A stretch of DNA of 43,788 nucleotides from Fidelibacterota bacterium. Lineage in GTDB: Bacteria > Pseudomonadota > Alphaproteobacteria > Rhodospirillales > Rhodospirillaceae. The translations under genes were made by a program, and so were the position numbers. This document shows, piece by piece, positions 34,792-43,442 of this stretch. The DNA lies in assembly GCA_947476895.1 (NCBI GenBank), contig CANJRX010000018.1, positions 1 to 43,788 of the forward strand, in the 5' to 3' direction. How positions within the stretch are numbered: position 1 is the first letter of the stretch; each line of letters starts with the position of its first letter. The notes beneath the pieces were generated by a model, which saw only the letters and a list, made by a program, of their open reading frames with translations, did not search any database and was not told the DNA's origin.

Positions 34792-36129
34792 TTATCGCGC
34801 CTTGGCGGAAGCGTGCTTCGCTTCTGCGGGCATTGCATTGAACACCGTACGGCCGTCAACCACCGTGCGCAGCACGCGGCCTTGCACCGGTCGGCCGTCG
34901 AAGGGTGAGTTCTTGGACTTGGAAATGAAGTTGTCGGCGATGACCTTCCAGCCTTCTTCGGGATTGAAGATGGTGAGGTCAGCTTTGCGGCCTTTCGCAA
35001 GACTGCCAGCTTGAAGTCCTAACAGTTCTGCCGGTGCAAGCGTTAAGCGGCGCATCACATCAAGCAGGCTCATGTGTTCGTTGTGATAGAGATCGAGCGA
35101 CACGGCCAGCAACGTTTCCAATCCGCTGCCGCCGAAGGCCGCCTGCGGAAAGGGCAGGCGCTTGCTGTCGGAGTCCTGCGGCGCGTGGTCGCTGGCGATG
35201 GCGTCGATGACACCGCTTTTCAAACCTTCGACGATGGCTTGGCGGTCTTCGTCGGCGCGCAAAGGCGGCGACAGCTTGGCGAAGGTGCGGTAATCGCGCA
35301 CGGCCAGTTCATTCAGCGCGAAGTAAAACGGCGCAGTGTCGCAGGTGACTTTGAGGCCATCGGCTTTGGCTTTGGCTATAATCTCGACGCTGTCGGCCGT
35401 TGAGATATGCGCGGCGTGATAGCGCCCACCAGTCATGGCGACCAGGCGGATATCGCGTTCCAGCATGATGATTTCCGCTTCGCGCGGGATGCCTGAAAGG
35501 CCCATGCGCGTGGCAATCTCGCCGGCGTTCATGACGCCTGTGGCCAGCGTCGGTTCTTCCGGGTGCTGCACGATCATCAGGCCGAAGGTTGCGCCATACT
35601 GCAGCGCGCGGCGCATGACTTGGGCATCGGCGATGGCGCGGGTGGCATCGGTGAACGCGAGCGCGCCGGCTTCAGCCAAAAGGCCCATTTCGGCCAGCTC
35701 TTTGCCTTGCAGGCCTTTGGTCACCGCGCCGTAGCAATACACTTTTGTCAGTGCGAGCAGGCGGGCGCGACGCGCGACGAATTCTAGCGTGGGTTCGTCG
35801 TCCATAATTGGATTGGTGTTGGGCAGGCAGACCATGGTGGTGACACCGCTGGCCACCGCGGCTTCGCTGGCGCTTTTCAAACTCTCTTTGTGTTCTTCAC
35901 CGGGCTCGCGCAACTGCACGCGCATGTCGACCAGGCCGGGCGAGAGGCACATACCGTCGCAATCGATCACGTCCACATCGGCCGGCAGTTTGCCGTCGAA
36001 CAACTTGCGGCCTACATCGACAATCTCTTCGCCGCTAGTCAGCACTTCCCCCGGGCCGTCGTAACCCGAGGCGGGGTCCAGCACGCGCGCGTTGATGTAG
36101 GCGATGCGACCTGGTTTGGCGATACTCAT
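34792..36129 (-). CDS. Dihydroorotase-like protein lacking zinc ligands (PyrC')
   Basis: 445 residues, the class I dihydroorotase fold next to pyrB. The family's metal-binding HxH is replaced: [16 protein letters not shown] (63-78) has Arg70 and Gln72 in its place, and the second-site P-H-H stretch is APFYFALNE (266-274). His189 (QHPEE), His241 (AHISTAD) and Asp314 (SDHAPQ) remain. It should bind metal poorly and is probably not catalytic. In Pseudomonas a similar inactive PyrC' is needed to assemble aspartate transcarbamoylase; that role here is inference. A true dihydroorotase should lie elsewhere. Overlaps the pyrB stop by four bases. Confidence 0.85.
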   Translation of the reverse strand: MSIAKPGRIAYINARVLDPASGYDGPGEVLTSGEEIVDVGRKLFDGKLPADVDVIDCDGMCLSPGLVDMRVQLREPGEEHKESLKSASEAAVASGVTTMVCLPNTNPIMDDEPTLEFVARRARLLALTKVYCYGAVTKGLQGKELAEMGLLAEAGALAFTDATRAIADAQVMRRALQYGATFGLMIVQHPEEPTLATGVMNAGEIATRMGLSGIPREAEIIMLERDIRLVAMTGGRYHAAHISTADSVEIIAKAKADGLKVTCDTAPFYFALNELAVRDYRTFAKLSPPLRADEDRQAIVEGLKSGVIDAIASDHAPQDSDSKRLPFPQAAFGGSGLETLLAVSLDLYHNEHMSLLDVMRRLTLAPAELLGLQAGSLAKGRKADLTIFNPEEGWKVIADNFISKSKNSPFDGRPVQGRVLRTVVDGRTVFNAMPAEAKHASAKAR

Positions 36130-37100
36130 GTGCCAGTTCTCCCCAGCGCGCCTTTAGCGTTTTGCGCCATGGAATTGTTGGCTAGAACTTCCAGCACGGC
36201 CATGCGCACGGCCACACCCAGTTCAACCTGTTCTCGGATCACGCTGCGTTCCACGTCGTCGGCCACATCGGAGTCAATTTCCGTGCCGCGGTTCATGGGT
36301 CCGGGATGCATGATGAGAGCATCGGGCTTGGCCTGGGCCAATTTCTCGCGGTCGAGGCCGAAGAAGTGGAAGTATTCGCGTACCGACGGAATAAAACTGC
36401 CGCGCATGCGTTCATTCTGCACACGCAGCATCATGACGATGTCCACGTCTTTCAAACCCGCGGCCATATCGGTAAACACTTCGACGCCCAAGCGATCCAC
36501 GGCACTCGGGATCAGCGTGCGCGGCGCGATGATGCGCACGCGCGCACCCATGGTCAGCAGCAGAAGGAAGTTTGAACGCGCGACGCGGCTATGCAGCACA
36601 TCGCCGCAGATCGCCACTAGCAAGCCGTTCAGTTTGCCTTTGCGGCGGCGGATGGTGAGCGCATCGAGCAGGGCTTGCGTCGGGTGTTCGTGGCTGCCGT
36701 CGCCGCCGTTGACGACGCCGCAGTTGACCTTATCGGCGAGCAGCTTCACCGCGCCTGAGTCCGGGTGGCGCACGGCCAGCACATCAGGGTGCATGGCGTT
36801 CAGCGTCACGGCGGTATCGATCAGGGTTTCGCCCTTGGAAACCGAACTGTTCTCAACCTGCATATTGATGACGTTGGCGCCCAGGCGCTTGGCCGCCAGC
36901 TCGAATGACGTGCGGGTGCGGGTGGAGTTTTCGAAGAACAGATTGACGATGGTGCGCCCGGCAAGGGCTTCGCTGGTCTTCTGGGCGCTACGATTTACAT
37001 CGACGTAGCGGTCCGATAGATCCAGTAAATAATTGATTTCTGCGGGAGTTAGCCCCTCGATGCCGAGGAGATGACGGTGCGGAAAGGCAAGGTCTCGCAT
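36126..37100 (-). CDS. pyrB: Aspartate carbamoyltransferase catalytic subunit
   Basis: 324 residues. Makes N-carbamoyl-aspartate in pyrimidine synthesis. Carbamoyl-phosphate site [16 protein letters not shown] (55-70), [12 protein letters not shown] (84-95), HPTQALLD (near 139), [12 protein letters not shown] (near 165) and [12 protein letters not shown] (near 275) are intact. The gene overlaps the pyrC-like start by four bases (ATGA), which is the order of Pseudomonas-type class A aspartate transcarbamoylase, where the catalytic chain needs the dihydroorotase-like chain. N-terminus lacks the extra effector-binding tail of Pseudomonas. No pyrI is seen. Confidence 0.95.
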   Translation of the reverse strand: MRDLAFPHRHLLGIEGLTPAEINYLLDLSDRYVDVNRSAQKTSEALAGRTIVNLFFENSTRTRTSFELAAKRLGANVINMQVENSSVSKGETLIDTAVTLNAMHPDVLAVRHPDSGAVKLLADKVNCGVVNGGDGSHEHPTQALLDALTIRRRKGKLNGLLVAICGDVLHSRVARSNFLLLLTMGARVRIIAPRTLIPSAVDRLGVEVFTDMAAGLKDVDIVMMLRVQNERMRGSFIPSVREYFHFFGLDREKLAQAKPDALIMHPGPMNRGTEIDSDVADDVERSVIREQVELGVAVRMAVLEVLANNSMAQNAKGALGRTGT

Positions 37101-37158
37101 AAGCGCGGACTATAGGGACCAGTTTTGCTCACGGCAAGCTAGAAGGCGGGGCAAAACC

Positions 37159-37623
37159 TTAATATCTCAAGCTTTCCAAGGCGCCCTGCAGGATATAGGC
37201 GGCCGCGGTTTTATCGACCACTTCGCTGCGGCGTTTGCGGGACATATTGGCCTCGTCGGTCAGCATGCGTTCCACGGCGGCTGTGGATAAACGCTCGTCC
37301 CAAAACGCGATCGGCACATCCCGGCGTTTGAGGAATTCGGCGACAAAAGAGCGGGTGGCCTGGGCGCGGGGGCCCTCGGTGCCGTCCATCTGCATGGGCA
37401 TGCCCAGAACCAAGGCCCCCACATTATATTTGTCCATGATGGCCTCGAGTTCGGCCACGTCCTGGCTGAATTTGCGCCGGGCGATGGTCGAGAGCGGTGA
37501 GGCCACTATATAAGTGGTGTCGGAGAGGGCGAGGCCAATGGTTTTGGTCCCCAGATCCAGTCCCAAAATGGTCTGATTCCGGGCCAATTTCGCCTTAAGT
37601 TCGCTAGGCTTGCAGATCGCCAT
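37159..37623 (-). CDS. ruvX: Putative pre-16S rRNA nuclease / RuvX (YqgF)
   Basis: 154 residues with an RNase H-like fold. DLGTKTIGLALSD (23-35) starts the fold; ALVLGMPMQMDGTEGPRAQ (near 70-88) and FWDERLSTAAVERML (near 107-121) complete the family pattern, with the acidic residues Asp23 and Glu/Asp in the last motif placed as metal ligands. It is annotated in other bacteria as a Holliday junction resolvase or as the 5' maturase of 16S rRNA. It is the first minus-strand gene of the array and lies 43 bases from divergent gatC, so both promoters share a very small gap. Confidence 0.9.
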   Translation of the reverse strand: MAICKPSELKAKLARNQTILGLDLGTKTIGLALSDTTYIVASPLSTIARRKFSQDVAELEAIMDKYNVGALVLGMPMQMDGTEGPRAQATRSFVAEFLKRRDVPIAFWDERLSTAAVERMLTDEANMSRKRRSEVVDKTAAAYILQGALESLRY

Positions 37624-37666
37624 AGTGGATGTTAACCAACCCCCGGAATTTGGAGAGATTTAGCGG

Positions 37667-37966
37667 ATGTCGCTCGATAAAGCCACTGTTCGGAAGATCG
37701 CCACCCTGGCGCGCATCGACGTGCCGGAGGCTGACCTTGACGCCACGGCGGCCCGGCTTTCCGGCATCCTCAGCTGGATCGAACAGCTCAATGAGGTGAA
37801 CACCGATGGTGTCCAGCCCATGAGCGGCGGGCTTGATGAAAGCATGGGCTTGAAGCTGGGCTGGCGCGCCGACGTTGTGAACGACGGCGGCATTCGAGAT
37901 AAGGTCCTGGCCAATGCGCCCGACGCCAACGGCGCCTTCTTCGGCGTACCGAAAGTGGTCGAGTAG
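37667..37966 (+). CDS. gatC: Aspartyl/glutamyl-tRNA amidotransferase subunit C
   Basis: 99 residues. Small subunit that braces GatA and GatB in the tRNA-dependent amidotransferase making Gln-tRNA (and Asn-tRNA). Starts MSLDKATVRKIATLARI, with the conserved LSGILSWIEQLNEVNTDGV and final RDKV...NAPDANGAFFGVPKVVE. GGAGAG precedes ATG 37667. gatA follows after six bases. Together with gatA and gatB it forms the operon for the transamidation route, expected where glutaminyl-tRNA synthetase is lacking. Confidence 0.93.
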   Translation: MSLDKATVRKIATLARIDVPEADLDATAARLSGILSWIEQLNEVNTDGVQPMSGGLDESMGLKLGWRADVVNDGGIRDKVLANAPDANGAFFGVPKVVE

Positions 37967-37972
37967 GCGCCA

Positions 37973-39442
37973 GTGACCAATCTCACCACCCTGACCATCG
38001 CAGCCGCGCGCGACAAGCTGGCGAAAAAAGAATTCACGGCACTTGAGCTGACCGAGGCGCATTTGGCTGCCATGGAAAAGCACAAGGCGCTGAACGCTTT
38101 CATCACCGAGACGCCTGACATTGCGTGCGCGCGTGCGAAAGAGTCTGATGCGCGCATTCAAAGCGGCAAGGCCGGCGCGCTTGAAGGCATTCCGCTCGGC
38201 ATCAAAGATTTGTTCTGCACGGAAGGTGTGCAGACCACGGCGGCCTCGCACATTCTCGAAGGCTTCACGCCGCAGTATGAAAGCACCGTCAGCCAAAAAT
38301 TGCGCGATGCTGGCTCGGTGATGCTGGGCAAACTGAACCTCGATGAATTCGCCATGGGTTCATCGAACATGACGAGCTATTTCGGCCCGGTAAAAAGCCC
38401 GTGGAAAGCCAAAGGTCGCAGTGACGATCTCGTTCCCGGCGGTTCGTCGGGCGGATCGGCGGCGGCGGTTTCGGGTTATCTCGCCATGGGTGCCACGGGC
38501 ACGGACACTGGCGGATCAATCCGCCAGCCCGCGTCATTTGTCGGCATCGTCGGCGTGAAGCCTACGTATGGCCGTTGTTCGCGTTGGGGCATCGTTGCTT
38601 TCGCGAGCTCGCTGGATCAAGCCGGGCCCATGACGCGCACCGTGCGTGATGCAGCCATCATGCTCAAAGTCATGTGCGGCCACGATCCCAAAGACTCAAC
38701 GTCTGCCAAGTTGGATGTGCCCGACTTTGAAGCGGCACTCGGCAAAGGCGTGAAGGGCTTGCGCATCGGCATTCCCAAGGAATATCGGCCCGATGGTTTG
38801 AACGGTGAAGTCGCCGCCTTGTGGGACAAGGGCATTCAGTGGCTGAAAGACGCGGGTGCTACGACCGTGGACATCAGCCTGCCCCACACCAGCGCGGCGC
38901 TGCCCACTTATTATATTGTCGCGCCCGCGGAAGCCTCGTCTAACCTCGCGCGCTATGACGGCGTGCGTTACGGCCAGCGTGTTGAAGGCAGGTCCCTCGA
39001 CGAGATGTACTCCAAAACCCGCGCCGCTGGTTTCGGCTTCGAAGTCAAAAACCGCATTCTTATCGGCACCTATGTGCTCTCGGCGGGGTATTACGATGCT
39101 TATTATTTGAAGGCGCAGAAGATCCGCGCGTTGATCCTCAAAGACTTCAGCGATGCCTTCGCCAAGGTCGATGCGATCCTGACACCGACCGCGCCGACGG
39201 CAGCTTTCGGTCTCAATGACAAACAGGACGATCCTGTCGCTATGTACCTGAACGACGTGTTCACAGTGCCGGCGAACCTCGCGGGCATTCCCGGCGCTTC
39301 CGTGCCGGCGGGTCTCAACAGCGAAGGATTGCCGCTGGGCTTGCAGGTTCTAACCAAGCGTTGGGACGAAGAAACCATGTTCCGCGTTTGCCAGGTGCTG
39401 GAAGATGCTGCCCAGTTTCCGTATCTGACGGTGACGCCATGA
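37973..39442 (+). CDS. gatA: Aspartyl/glutamyl-tRNA amidotransferase subunit A
   Basis: 489 residues from GTG 37973. Amidase-signature hydrolase that releases ammonia from glutamine for the GatB reaction. The Ser-cisSer-Lys triad is seen as Lys78 (PLGIKDLF), Ser158 ([10 protein letters not shown]) and Ser182 ([13 protein letters not shown]), with the standard spacing of 80 and 24 residues. Glutamine-pocket stretch [23 protein letters not shown] (written [13 protein letters not shown] here) follows. Full length. The stop overlaps the gatB start by four bases. Confidence 0.95.
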   Translation: MTNLTTLTIAAARDKLAKKEFTALELTEAHLAAMEKHKALNAFITETPDIACARAKESDARIQSGKAGALEGIPLGIKDLFCTEGVQTTAASHILEGFTPQYESTVSQKLRDAGSVMLGKLNLDEFAMGSSNMTSYFGPVKSPWKAKGRSDDLVPGGSSGGSAAAVSGYLAMGATGTDTGGSIRQPASFVGIVGVKPTYGRCSRWGIVAFASSLDQAGPMTRTVRDAAIMLKVMCGHDPKDSTSAKLDVPDFEAALGKGVKGLRIGIPKEYRPDGLNGEVAALWDKGIQWLKDAGATTVDISLPHTSAALPTYYIVAPAEASSNLARYDGVRYGQRVEGRSLDEMYSKTRAAGFGFEVKNRILIGTYVLSAGYYDAYYLKAQKIRALILKDFSDAFAKVDAILTPTAPTAAFGLNDKQDDPVAMYLNDVFTVPANLAGIPGASVPAGLNSEGLPLGLQVLTKRWDEETMFRVCQVLEDAAQFPYLTVTP

Positions 39443-40899
39443 GCTTCATCATCAAAGGCGAGACCGGCGATTGGGAAGTTGTGATCGGGCTGGAAGTCCA
39501 CGCTCAGGTCATTTCCAAAGCAAAACTATTTTCCGGTGCGTCCGCTGAATTCGGCGCCGGTCCCAACGAACATGTGTCGCTGGTCGACGCCGGCATGCCC
39601 GGCATGCTGCCGGTGCTCAATGAAAAGTGCGTTGAGCAGGCTGTGCGCACAGGTCTTGGCCTGAAAGCCAAGATCAACCAGCGCAGCGTGTTCGCCCGCA
39701 AGAACTACTTCTATGCCGATATGCCGCAAGGCTATCAGATCAGCCAATACGACCAGCCAATCGTCGGCGAAGGCACGCTGATCCTCGACATGCCCGACGG
39801 CGAAACGCGCGCCATTGGGATCGAGCGCTTGCACGTGGAGCAGGACGCCGGGAAATCCGTGCACGACCTACACGCCACCAAATCGATGATCGATTTGAAT
39901 CGTTCGGGCGTGCCGTTAATGGAAATCGTCTCGAAGCCCGATCTGCGTTCGCCGGAAGAGGCGGGGTTATACCTGAAAAAGCTGCGCTCGATTTTGCGTT
40001 ATCTCGGCACCTGCGACGGCAACATGGAAGAAGGCTCCATGCGCTGTGACGCCAACGTTTCTGTGCGCCCGGTAGGATCAACCGAACTGCGCACGCGCTG
40101 CGAAATCAAAAACGTCAATTCCGTGCGCTTTGTGATGCAGGCCATCGAGCATGAAGCCAAGCGCCACGTCGATGTGTGGGAAAGCGGTGCGCAGGTCGAT
40201 CAAGAAACGCGCTTGTACGATTCCAATCGCAACGAGACGCGCACCATGCGATCCAAGGAAATGGCGCACGACTACCGCTATTTCCCGGACCCGGATTTGC
40301 TGCCGCTGGAATTCGATGACGCTTATGTTGCCGGTATCAAAGCCACGCTGCCGGAACTGCCCGATGATAAGAAGGCGCGTTTCATCAGCGCTTATGGTTT
40401 GTCGGCCTATGATGCGGGCGTGCTGGTCGCTGAGCAGGAGAGCGCTGCTTATTACGAACATGTGGCGAAGCTGAGCGGCGATGCCAAGCTCGCCAATAAT
40501 TGGGTCGCCAACAACCTTTTCGCCGTGCTGAATGATAAAGGTGTCGGCATCGGCGAAAGCCCCATCAGCGCTGAACACCTCGGCAAGCTTTTGTTGCTGA
40601 TCAAAAACAACACCATCTCCGGCCGCCAGGCGAAAGACGTGTTCGAGATCATGATCAAAAGCGGGCAAGACCCGAACGTGATCGTCGAAGAACGCGGCAT
40701 GAAGCAGATCACCGATACCGGCGCCATCGACGCCGCCATCGATCAGATCATCAGCCAGAATGCCGACAAGGTCGCCCAGTACCGCGAAGGTAAGGAAACA
40801 TTGATGGGCTGGTTTGTCGGGCAGGTGATGAAGGCGACGCAAGGCAAGGCCAATCCTGCGCTGTGTTCGGAACTCCTTAAAAAGAAGCTCGCACCTTGA
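39439..40899 (+). CDS. gatB: Aspartyl/glutamyl-tRNA amidotransferase subunit B
   Basis: 486 residues from ATG 39439 (ATGA overlap with gatA); the longer frame upstream overlaps gatA and is unsupported. GatB phosphorylates and amidates misacylated Glu-tRNA(Gln). It begins with [20 protein letters not shown], followed by [20 protein letters not shown] (near 88-107) and [20 protein letters not shown], and ends in the YqeY-like tail domain with [20 protein letters not shown]. All family signatures are present. The next frame starts with TTG overlapping this stop. Confidence 0.95.
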   Translation: MSFIIKGETGDWEVVIGLEVHAQVISKAKLFSGASAEFGAGPNEHVSLVDAGMPGMLPVLNEKCVEQAVRTGLGLKAKINQRSVFARKNYFYADMPQGYQISQYDQPIVGEGTLILDMPDGETRAIGIERLHVEQDAGKSVHDLHATKSMIDLNRSGVPLMEIVSKPDLRSPEEAGLYLKKLRSILRYLGTCDGNMEEGSMRCDANVSVRPVGSTELRTRCEIKNVNSVRFVMQAIEHEAKRHVDVWESGAQVDQETRLYDSNRNETRTMRSKEMAHDYRYFPDPDLLPLEFDDAYVAGIKATLPELPDDKKARFISAYGLSAYDAGVLVAEQESAAYYEHVAKLSGDAKLANNWVANNLFAVLNDKGVGIGESPISAEHLGKLLLLIKNNTISGRQAKDVFEIMIKSGQDPNVIVEERGMKQITDTGAIDAAIDQIISQNADKVAQYREGKETLMGWFVGQVMKATQGKANPALCSELLKKKLAP

Positions 40900-41477
40900 A
40901 CACAGAAACACCGCCGCGCCCGCGCTTCCTCAATTCGGGCAAGTTGGTGGTCTTGGGGCTTGGTTTAGTTCTGCTCATCGGGTGGTTTGGCTACAGGCCT
41001 ATGATCCCGCCGGTCTGGCTGCATGATCTCGCCGCCGACATCGCGCTCCGTGCTGAAGCAGATGCCAACGCCCCGCTACCGGAAGATTCACGCCAGGCTT
41101 CACCGCGCGGCCTTGCAGATTCACCCTATGTCTGTGTCGCGAAGCTTGTCACGCAGCCCTGGGACCGCATCGTGTTTGTCACGGCCGCCCAAGACATGCG
41201 CACTCATCCGGTTTTGACAGCGGCCAAATGGCCCGGCGATGCGATTGATGATGTCGCTACGGAACTCGCGAAAGACAAACGCTATCAGCTGGTCGTGCTG
41301 TTGAAAGACAACACGGTTGTCGATGCGCAAAAGTTTTTTACATTCTGGGCAAACCTGGAAGGCGTCGCGCGTGCTGAAGGTTTCACGCCTGCTGATGCAA
41401 TTTTCACTGCCGCCAGCAAGGACGGCGTTTACGTTGTCTCACTGGCCGAGAACGCGCCAGCGGATGCTTGTCACTAA
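40896..41477 (+). CDS. Membrane-anchored protein of unknown function, coupled to gatB
   Basis: 193 residues from TTG 40896, overlapping the gatB stop by four bases. An N-terminal anchor ([18 protein letters not shown], about 16-33) is followed by a soluble domain with the pattern [18 protein letters not shown], then [22 protein letters not shown] and [19 protein letters not shown], a small alpha/beta fold with beta strands ending in charged loops. No family recognised. The single Cys in VCVAKL and the last Cys (DACH) could pair. Position inside the gatCAB operon suggests co-expression, not a shared pathway. Confidence 0.72.
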   Translation: MNTETPPRPRFLNSGKLVVLGLGLVLLIGWFGYRPMIPPVWLHDLAADIALRAEADANAPLPEDSRQASPRGLADSPYVCVAKLVTQPWDRIVFVTAAQDMRTHPVLTAAKWPGDAIDDVATELAKDKRYQLVVLLKDNTVVDAQKFFTFWANLEGVARAEGFTPADAIFTAASKDGVYVVSLAENAPADACH

Positions 41478-41493
41478 AAGACGGGGTTGAATC

Positions 41494-42123
41494 ATGATTG
41501 ATCTTTATACCTTCAACACACCCAACGGCTACAAAGTCTCTATCATGCTGGAAGAGCTGGGCCTGCCGTACACAGTTCACAGCGTGAACATCACGAAGGA
41601 CGAGCAGTTCAAGCCTGAGTTCCTCGCGATCAGCCCCAACAATAAAATCCCCGCCATCGTCGACAGCGACGGTCCCGACGGCAAACCTTTGGCCGTGTTT
41701 GAATCGGGCGCGATCCTGGTCTATCTCGCGCAGAAAACCAAAAGTGCGTTGCTGCCGTCCGATCCGCGTGGATTCACGACGGTTTTGGAATGGCTGTTCT
41801 TCCAGATGGCGAGCGTCGGCCCTATGTTCGGCCAGATGAATCACTTCGGCCGCTTTGCGCCGGAAAAAATTCCTTACGGCATCAATCGCTACACGAATGA
41901 GAGCAAACGCATATTGGGCGTGATGGATAAACAACTCGGCGCCAATGCCTATCTCGCGGGCGCTACGTATTCCATCGCCGATATCGCTTGCTACGGCTGG
42001 GTGCGTTCGGCCGAGACGTATCTGCAAAGCCTCGACACATGGCCCAACGTCCAACGTTGGGCCGCTGAGCTGGGTGCACGCCCGGCGGTGCAGAAGGGGA
42101 TGAATGTCCCCGCTAAAAACTAA
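41494..42123 (+). CDS. Glutathione S-transferase family protein, Ure2p/YfcG-like
   Basis: 209 residues. Thioredoxin-fold N-domain with MIDLYTFNTPNGYKVSIML, where the Thr-Pro-Asn stretch is that of the Nu-class/Ure2p group, then NNKIPAIVDSDGPDGKPLAVFESGAILVYL (split NNKIPAIV and FESGAILVYL; glutathione gamma-Glu site). The helical C-domain has WLFFQMASVGPMFGQMNHF and YSIADIACYGWV, the N-cap motif. Nu-class members reduce disulfides or peroxides with glutathione disulfide bound in place. GGGGTTG precedes ATG 41494, 16 bases after the previous gene. It converges with the DUF481 gene. Confidence 0.9.
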   Translation: MIDLYTFNTPNGYKVSIMLEELGLPYTVHSVNITKDEQFKPEFLAISPNNKIPAIVDSDGPDGKPLAVFESGAILVYLAQKTKSALLPSDPRGFTTVLEWLFFQMASVGPMFGQMNHFGRFAPEKIPYGINRYTNESKRILGVMDKQLGANAYLAGATYSIADIACYGWVRSAETYLQSLDTWPNVQRWAAELGARPAVQKGMNVPAKN

Positions 42124-42132
42124 CCGGATAAA

Positions 42133-42900
42133 CTAAAACGCGTAGACCAGCGAAACCTTGCTTAAGGTATCGACTTTCCTCACCACGGCCGGTGGGTCTG
42201 AGTTGTAGCGCGCGTTGATGAAAATGCGCGCGGCAATGTCGCGGATCAGCGTGCTGGTCACGGAAAAGGTGTTTTCCACTTTCAAGCGCTGCTCGTCTCC
42301 GGTGATCAGCATTTCGTTCGACAGCTTAGCATTGTCGGACAGCTGATAATCGGCGGTCACAGTGCCGCGGGCGAAAATTTGGTTGTCGTCCGGGGTAATG
42401 CCTTGCCCTTCGCCGTGGCGGTAACCGGTGGCGAATTCCACAAAGAAGTTCACGCGGTTAGAGCGCACAAAACGGTAACCAAGACCGGGGCCAGCTTCCG
42501 CTTCGTAGCTGAAACCTGAAAATTTATCGCGGTCGTACTGGGTGAAGCCCAGCACATAAAACTTATCTTCGGAAATGTCGTAGTTGCTTTGCACGGCCAG
42601 CTGAACGCGCTGCGCGGTCACCGCGCCGTTCTCGCGCGCGAGATCGCCCAAGGCCTTGTAGCGGTCTTCCCGGTGAGCGGTGCTGCGGTACTGCGCCTTG
42701 GCTTCCAGATCGAGGGCCTGGCGGTCGGTGTTGCCGGTGGCGAGGCTGCCGCCCAGGGCAATTTGGCCGGTCCAGCCCAAAGGCAGCTTTTCCTCGGCCG
42801 CTTCAGCCGGCAGGCTTCCTACCGCGACGGCGATGAACACCACCCATCCGAGCGCGCCCAGGCGGGAATGTCTGTTCGCAGAGGTTTGAAACCGCGGCAT
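42133..42900 (-). CDS. DUF481 family outer-membrane protein
   Basis: 255 residues from ATG 42900. A signal peptide (start MPRFQTSANRHSRLG, hydrophobic WVVFIAVAVGSL, cut after AEA) leads to a mature beta-barrel-like sequence with alternating patterns: GWTGQIALGGSLATGNTDRQ, FYVLGFTQYDRDKFSGF, AGPGLGYRFVRSNRVNFFVE and a C-terminal SKVSLVYAF with terminal Phe, typical of outer-membrane proteins. DUF481 members (YdiY type) are acid- or salt-induced OMPs of unknown role. The 80 codons upstream in this frame read through the tRNA-Ser on the opposite strand (MAEREGFEPS) and are not part of the gene. Confidence 0.85.
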   Translation of the reverse strand: MPRFQTSANRHSRLGALGWVVFIAVAVGSLPAEAAEEKLPLGWTGQIALGGSLATGNTDRQALDLEAKAQYRSTAHREDRYKALGDLARENGAVTAQRVQLAVQSNYDISEDKFYVLGFTQYDRDKFSGFSYEAEAGPGLGYRFVRSNRVNFFVEFATGYRHGEGQGITPDDNQIFARGTVTADYQLSDNAKLSNEMLITGDEQRLKVENTFSVTSTLIRDIAARIFINARYNSDPPAVVRKVDTLSKVSLVYAF

Positions 42901-43047
42901 TTTCGTATCCAAACAGGGGAAATATGGGGGCCTTTTAGGCTCCCCGGCGCGGGTTGACAACCCGTCATGGAGCGGCCATGTTCCGGCGCTTCCGGGACTG
43001 GGCTTTTGCGCGAATTTTTGCGTAAATTTGGCCCTCGTCCAGGCGCT

Positions 43048-43139
43048 GGAGAGATGGCCGAGTGGCTTAAGGCGCTGGTTTGCTAAACCAGTGTATTGGG
43101 TAACCGATACCGAGGGTTCGAATCCCTCTCTCTCCGCCA
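43048..43139 (+). tRNA. tRNA-Ser (GCU anticodon)
   Basis: Acceptor stem GGAGAGA (43048-43054) pairs with TCTCTCC (43129-43135), discriminator G, then encoded CCA (43137-43139). Anticodon stem CTGGT/ACCAG encloses loop TTGCTAA with anticodon GCT at 43082-43084, reading AGC/AGU serine codons. A long variable arm follows and the T arm is GAGGG-TTCGAAT-CCCTC, as class II Ser tRNAs require. A TTGACA box lies at 42954-42959 with a poor -10 (CATGTT) 17 bases on. It is the likely integration site of the prophage to its right. Confidence 0.96.
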
Positions 43140-43442
43140 CTACTCATTAAATATCATATATATATCAACGGTTTGTTGAATTTCATCTGATCTAGACCAT
43201 ACCCCAGCCCATACCCCTGACTGGGACGCACAGGTATACTGAGATCGTGCAGGGAACCACCAGCTAGCTTTTGGCTAGATTACGGCCTTTAGTCGCTGCT
43301 GATCTGGGGGGCGTCTCGGTTCGATGGACGCTGCCAGCCACATTCCCCGCCCCCACCCAGGCACTTTGCACCAGCGACGCCGCCCTGGGTTTTAGCTTCA
43401 CGGGGTCGCGCCCCGAGTTCTCAGTATCTCTAAGCAGACCGG
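43140..43442. other. Region between tRNA-Ser and phage-like gene
   Basis: About 300 bases without a supported gene. The first 55 are very AT-rich (ATATCATATATATATC at 43151-43166), then direct repeats at 43197-43217, then GC-rich sequence with a small hairpin near 43399 (CGGGGTCGCGCCCCG). The arrangement fits an attachment-site flank; no integrase gene is seen here. Confidence 0.4.
43197..43217 (+). repeat. Direct repeat CCATACCCC, two copies
   Basis: CCATACCCC at 43197-43205 and again at 43209-43217, 12 bases apart. Spaced short repeats near a tRNA attachment site resemble arm-type integrase-binding sites; only two copies are visible, so this is a suggestion. Confidence 0.45.

Noticed and set aside
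37604-38296. 230-codon minus-strand frame opposite gatC and gatA
   Set aside because: Shadow of well-identified genes on the plus strand.
42901-43140. An 80-codon N-terminal extension of the DUF481 gene starting MAEREGFEPS
   Set aside because: It is the antisense of tRNA-Ser, a well-known false N-terminus; the real start at 42900 gives a proper signal peptide.
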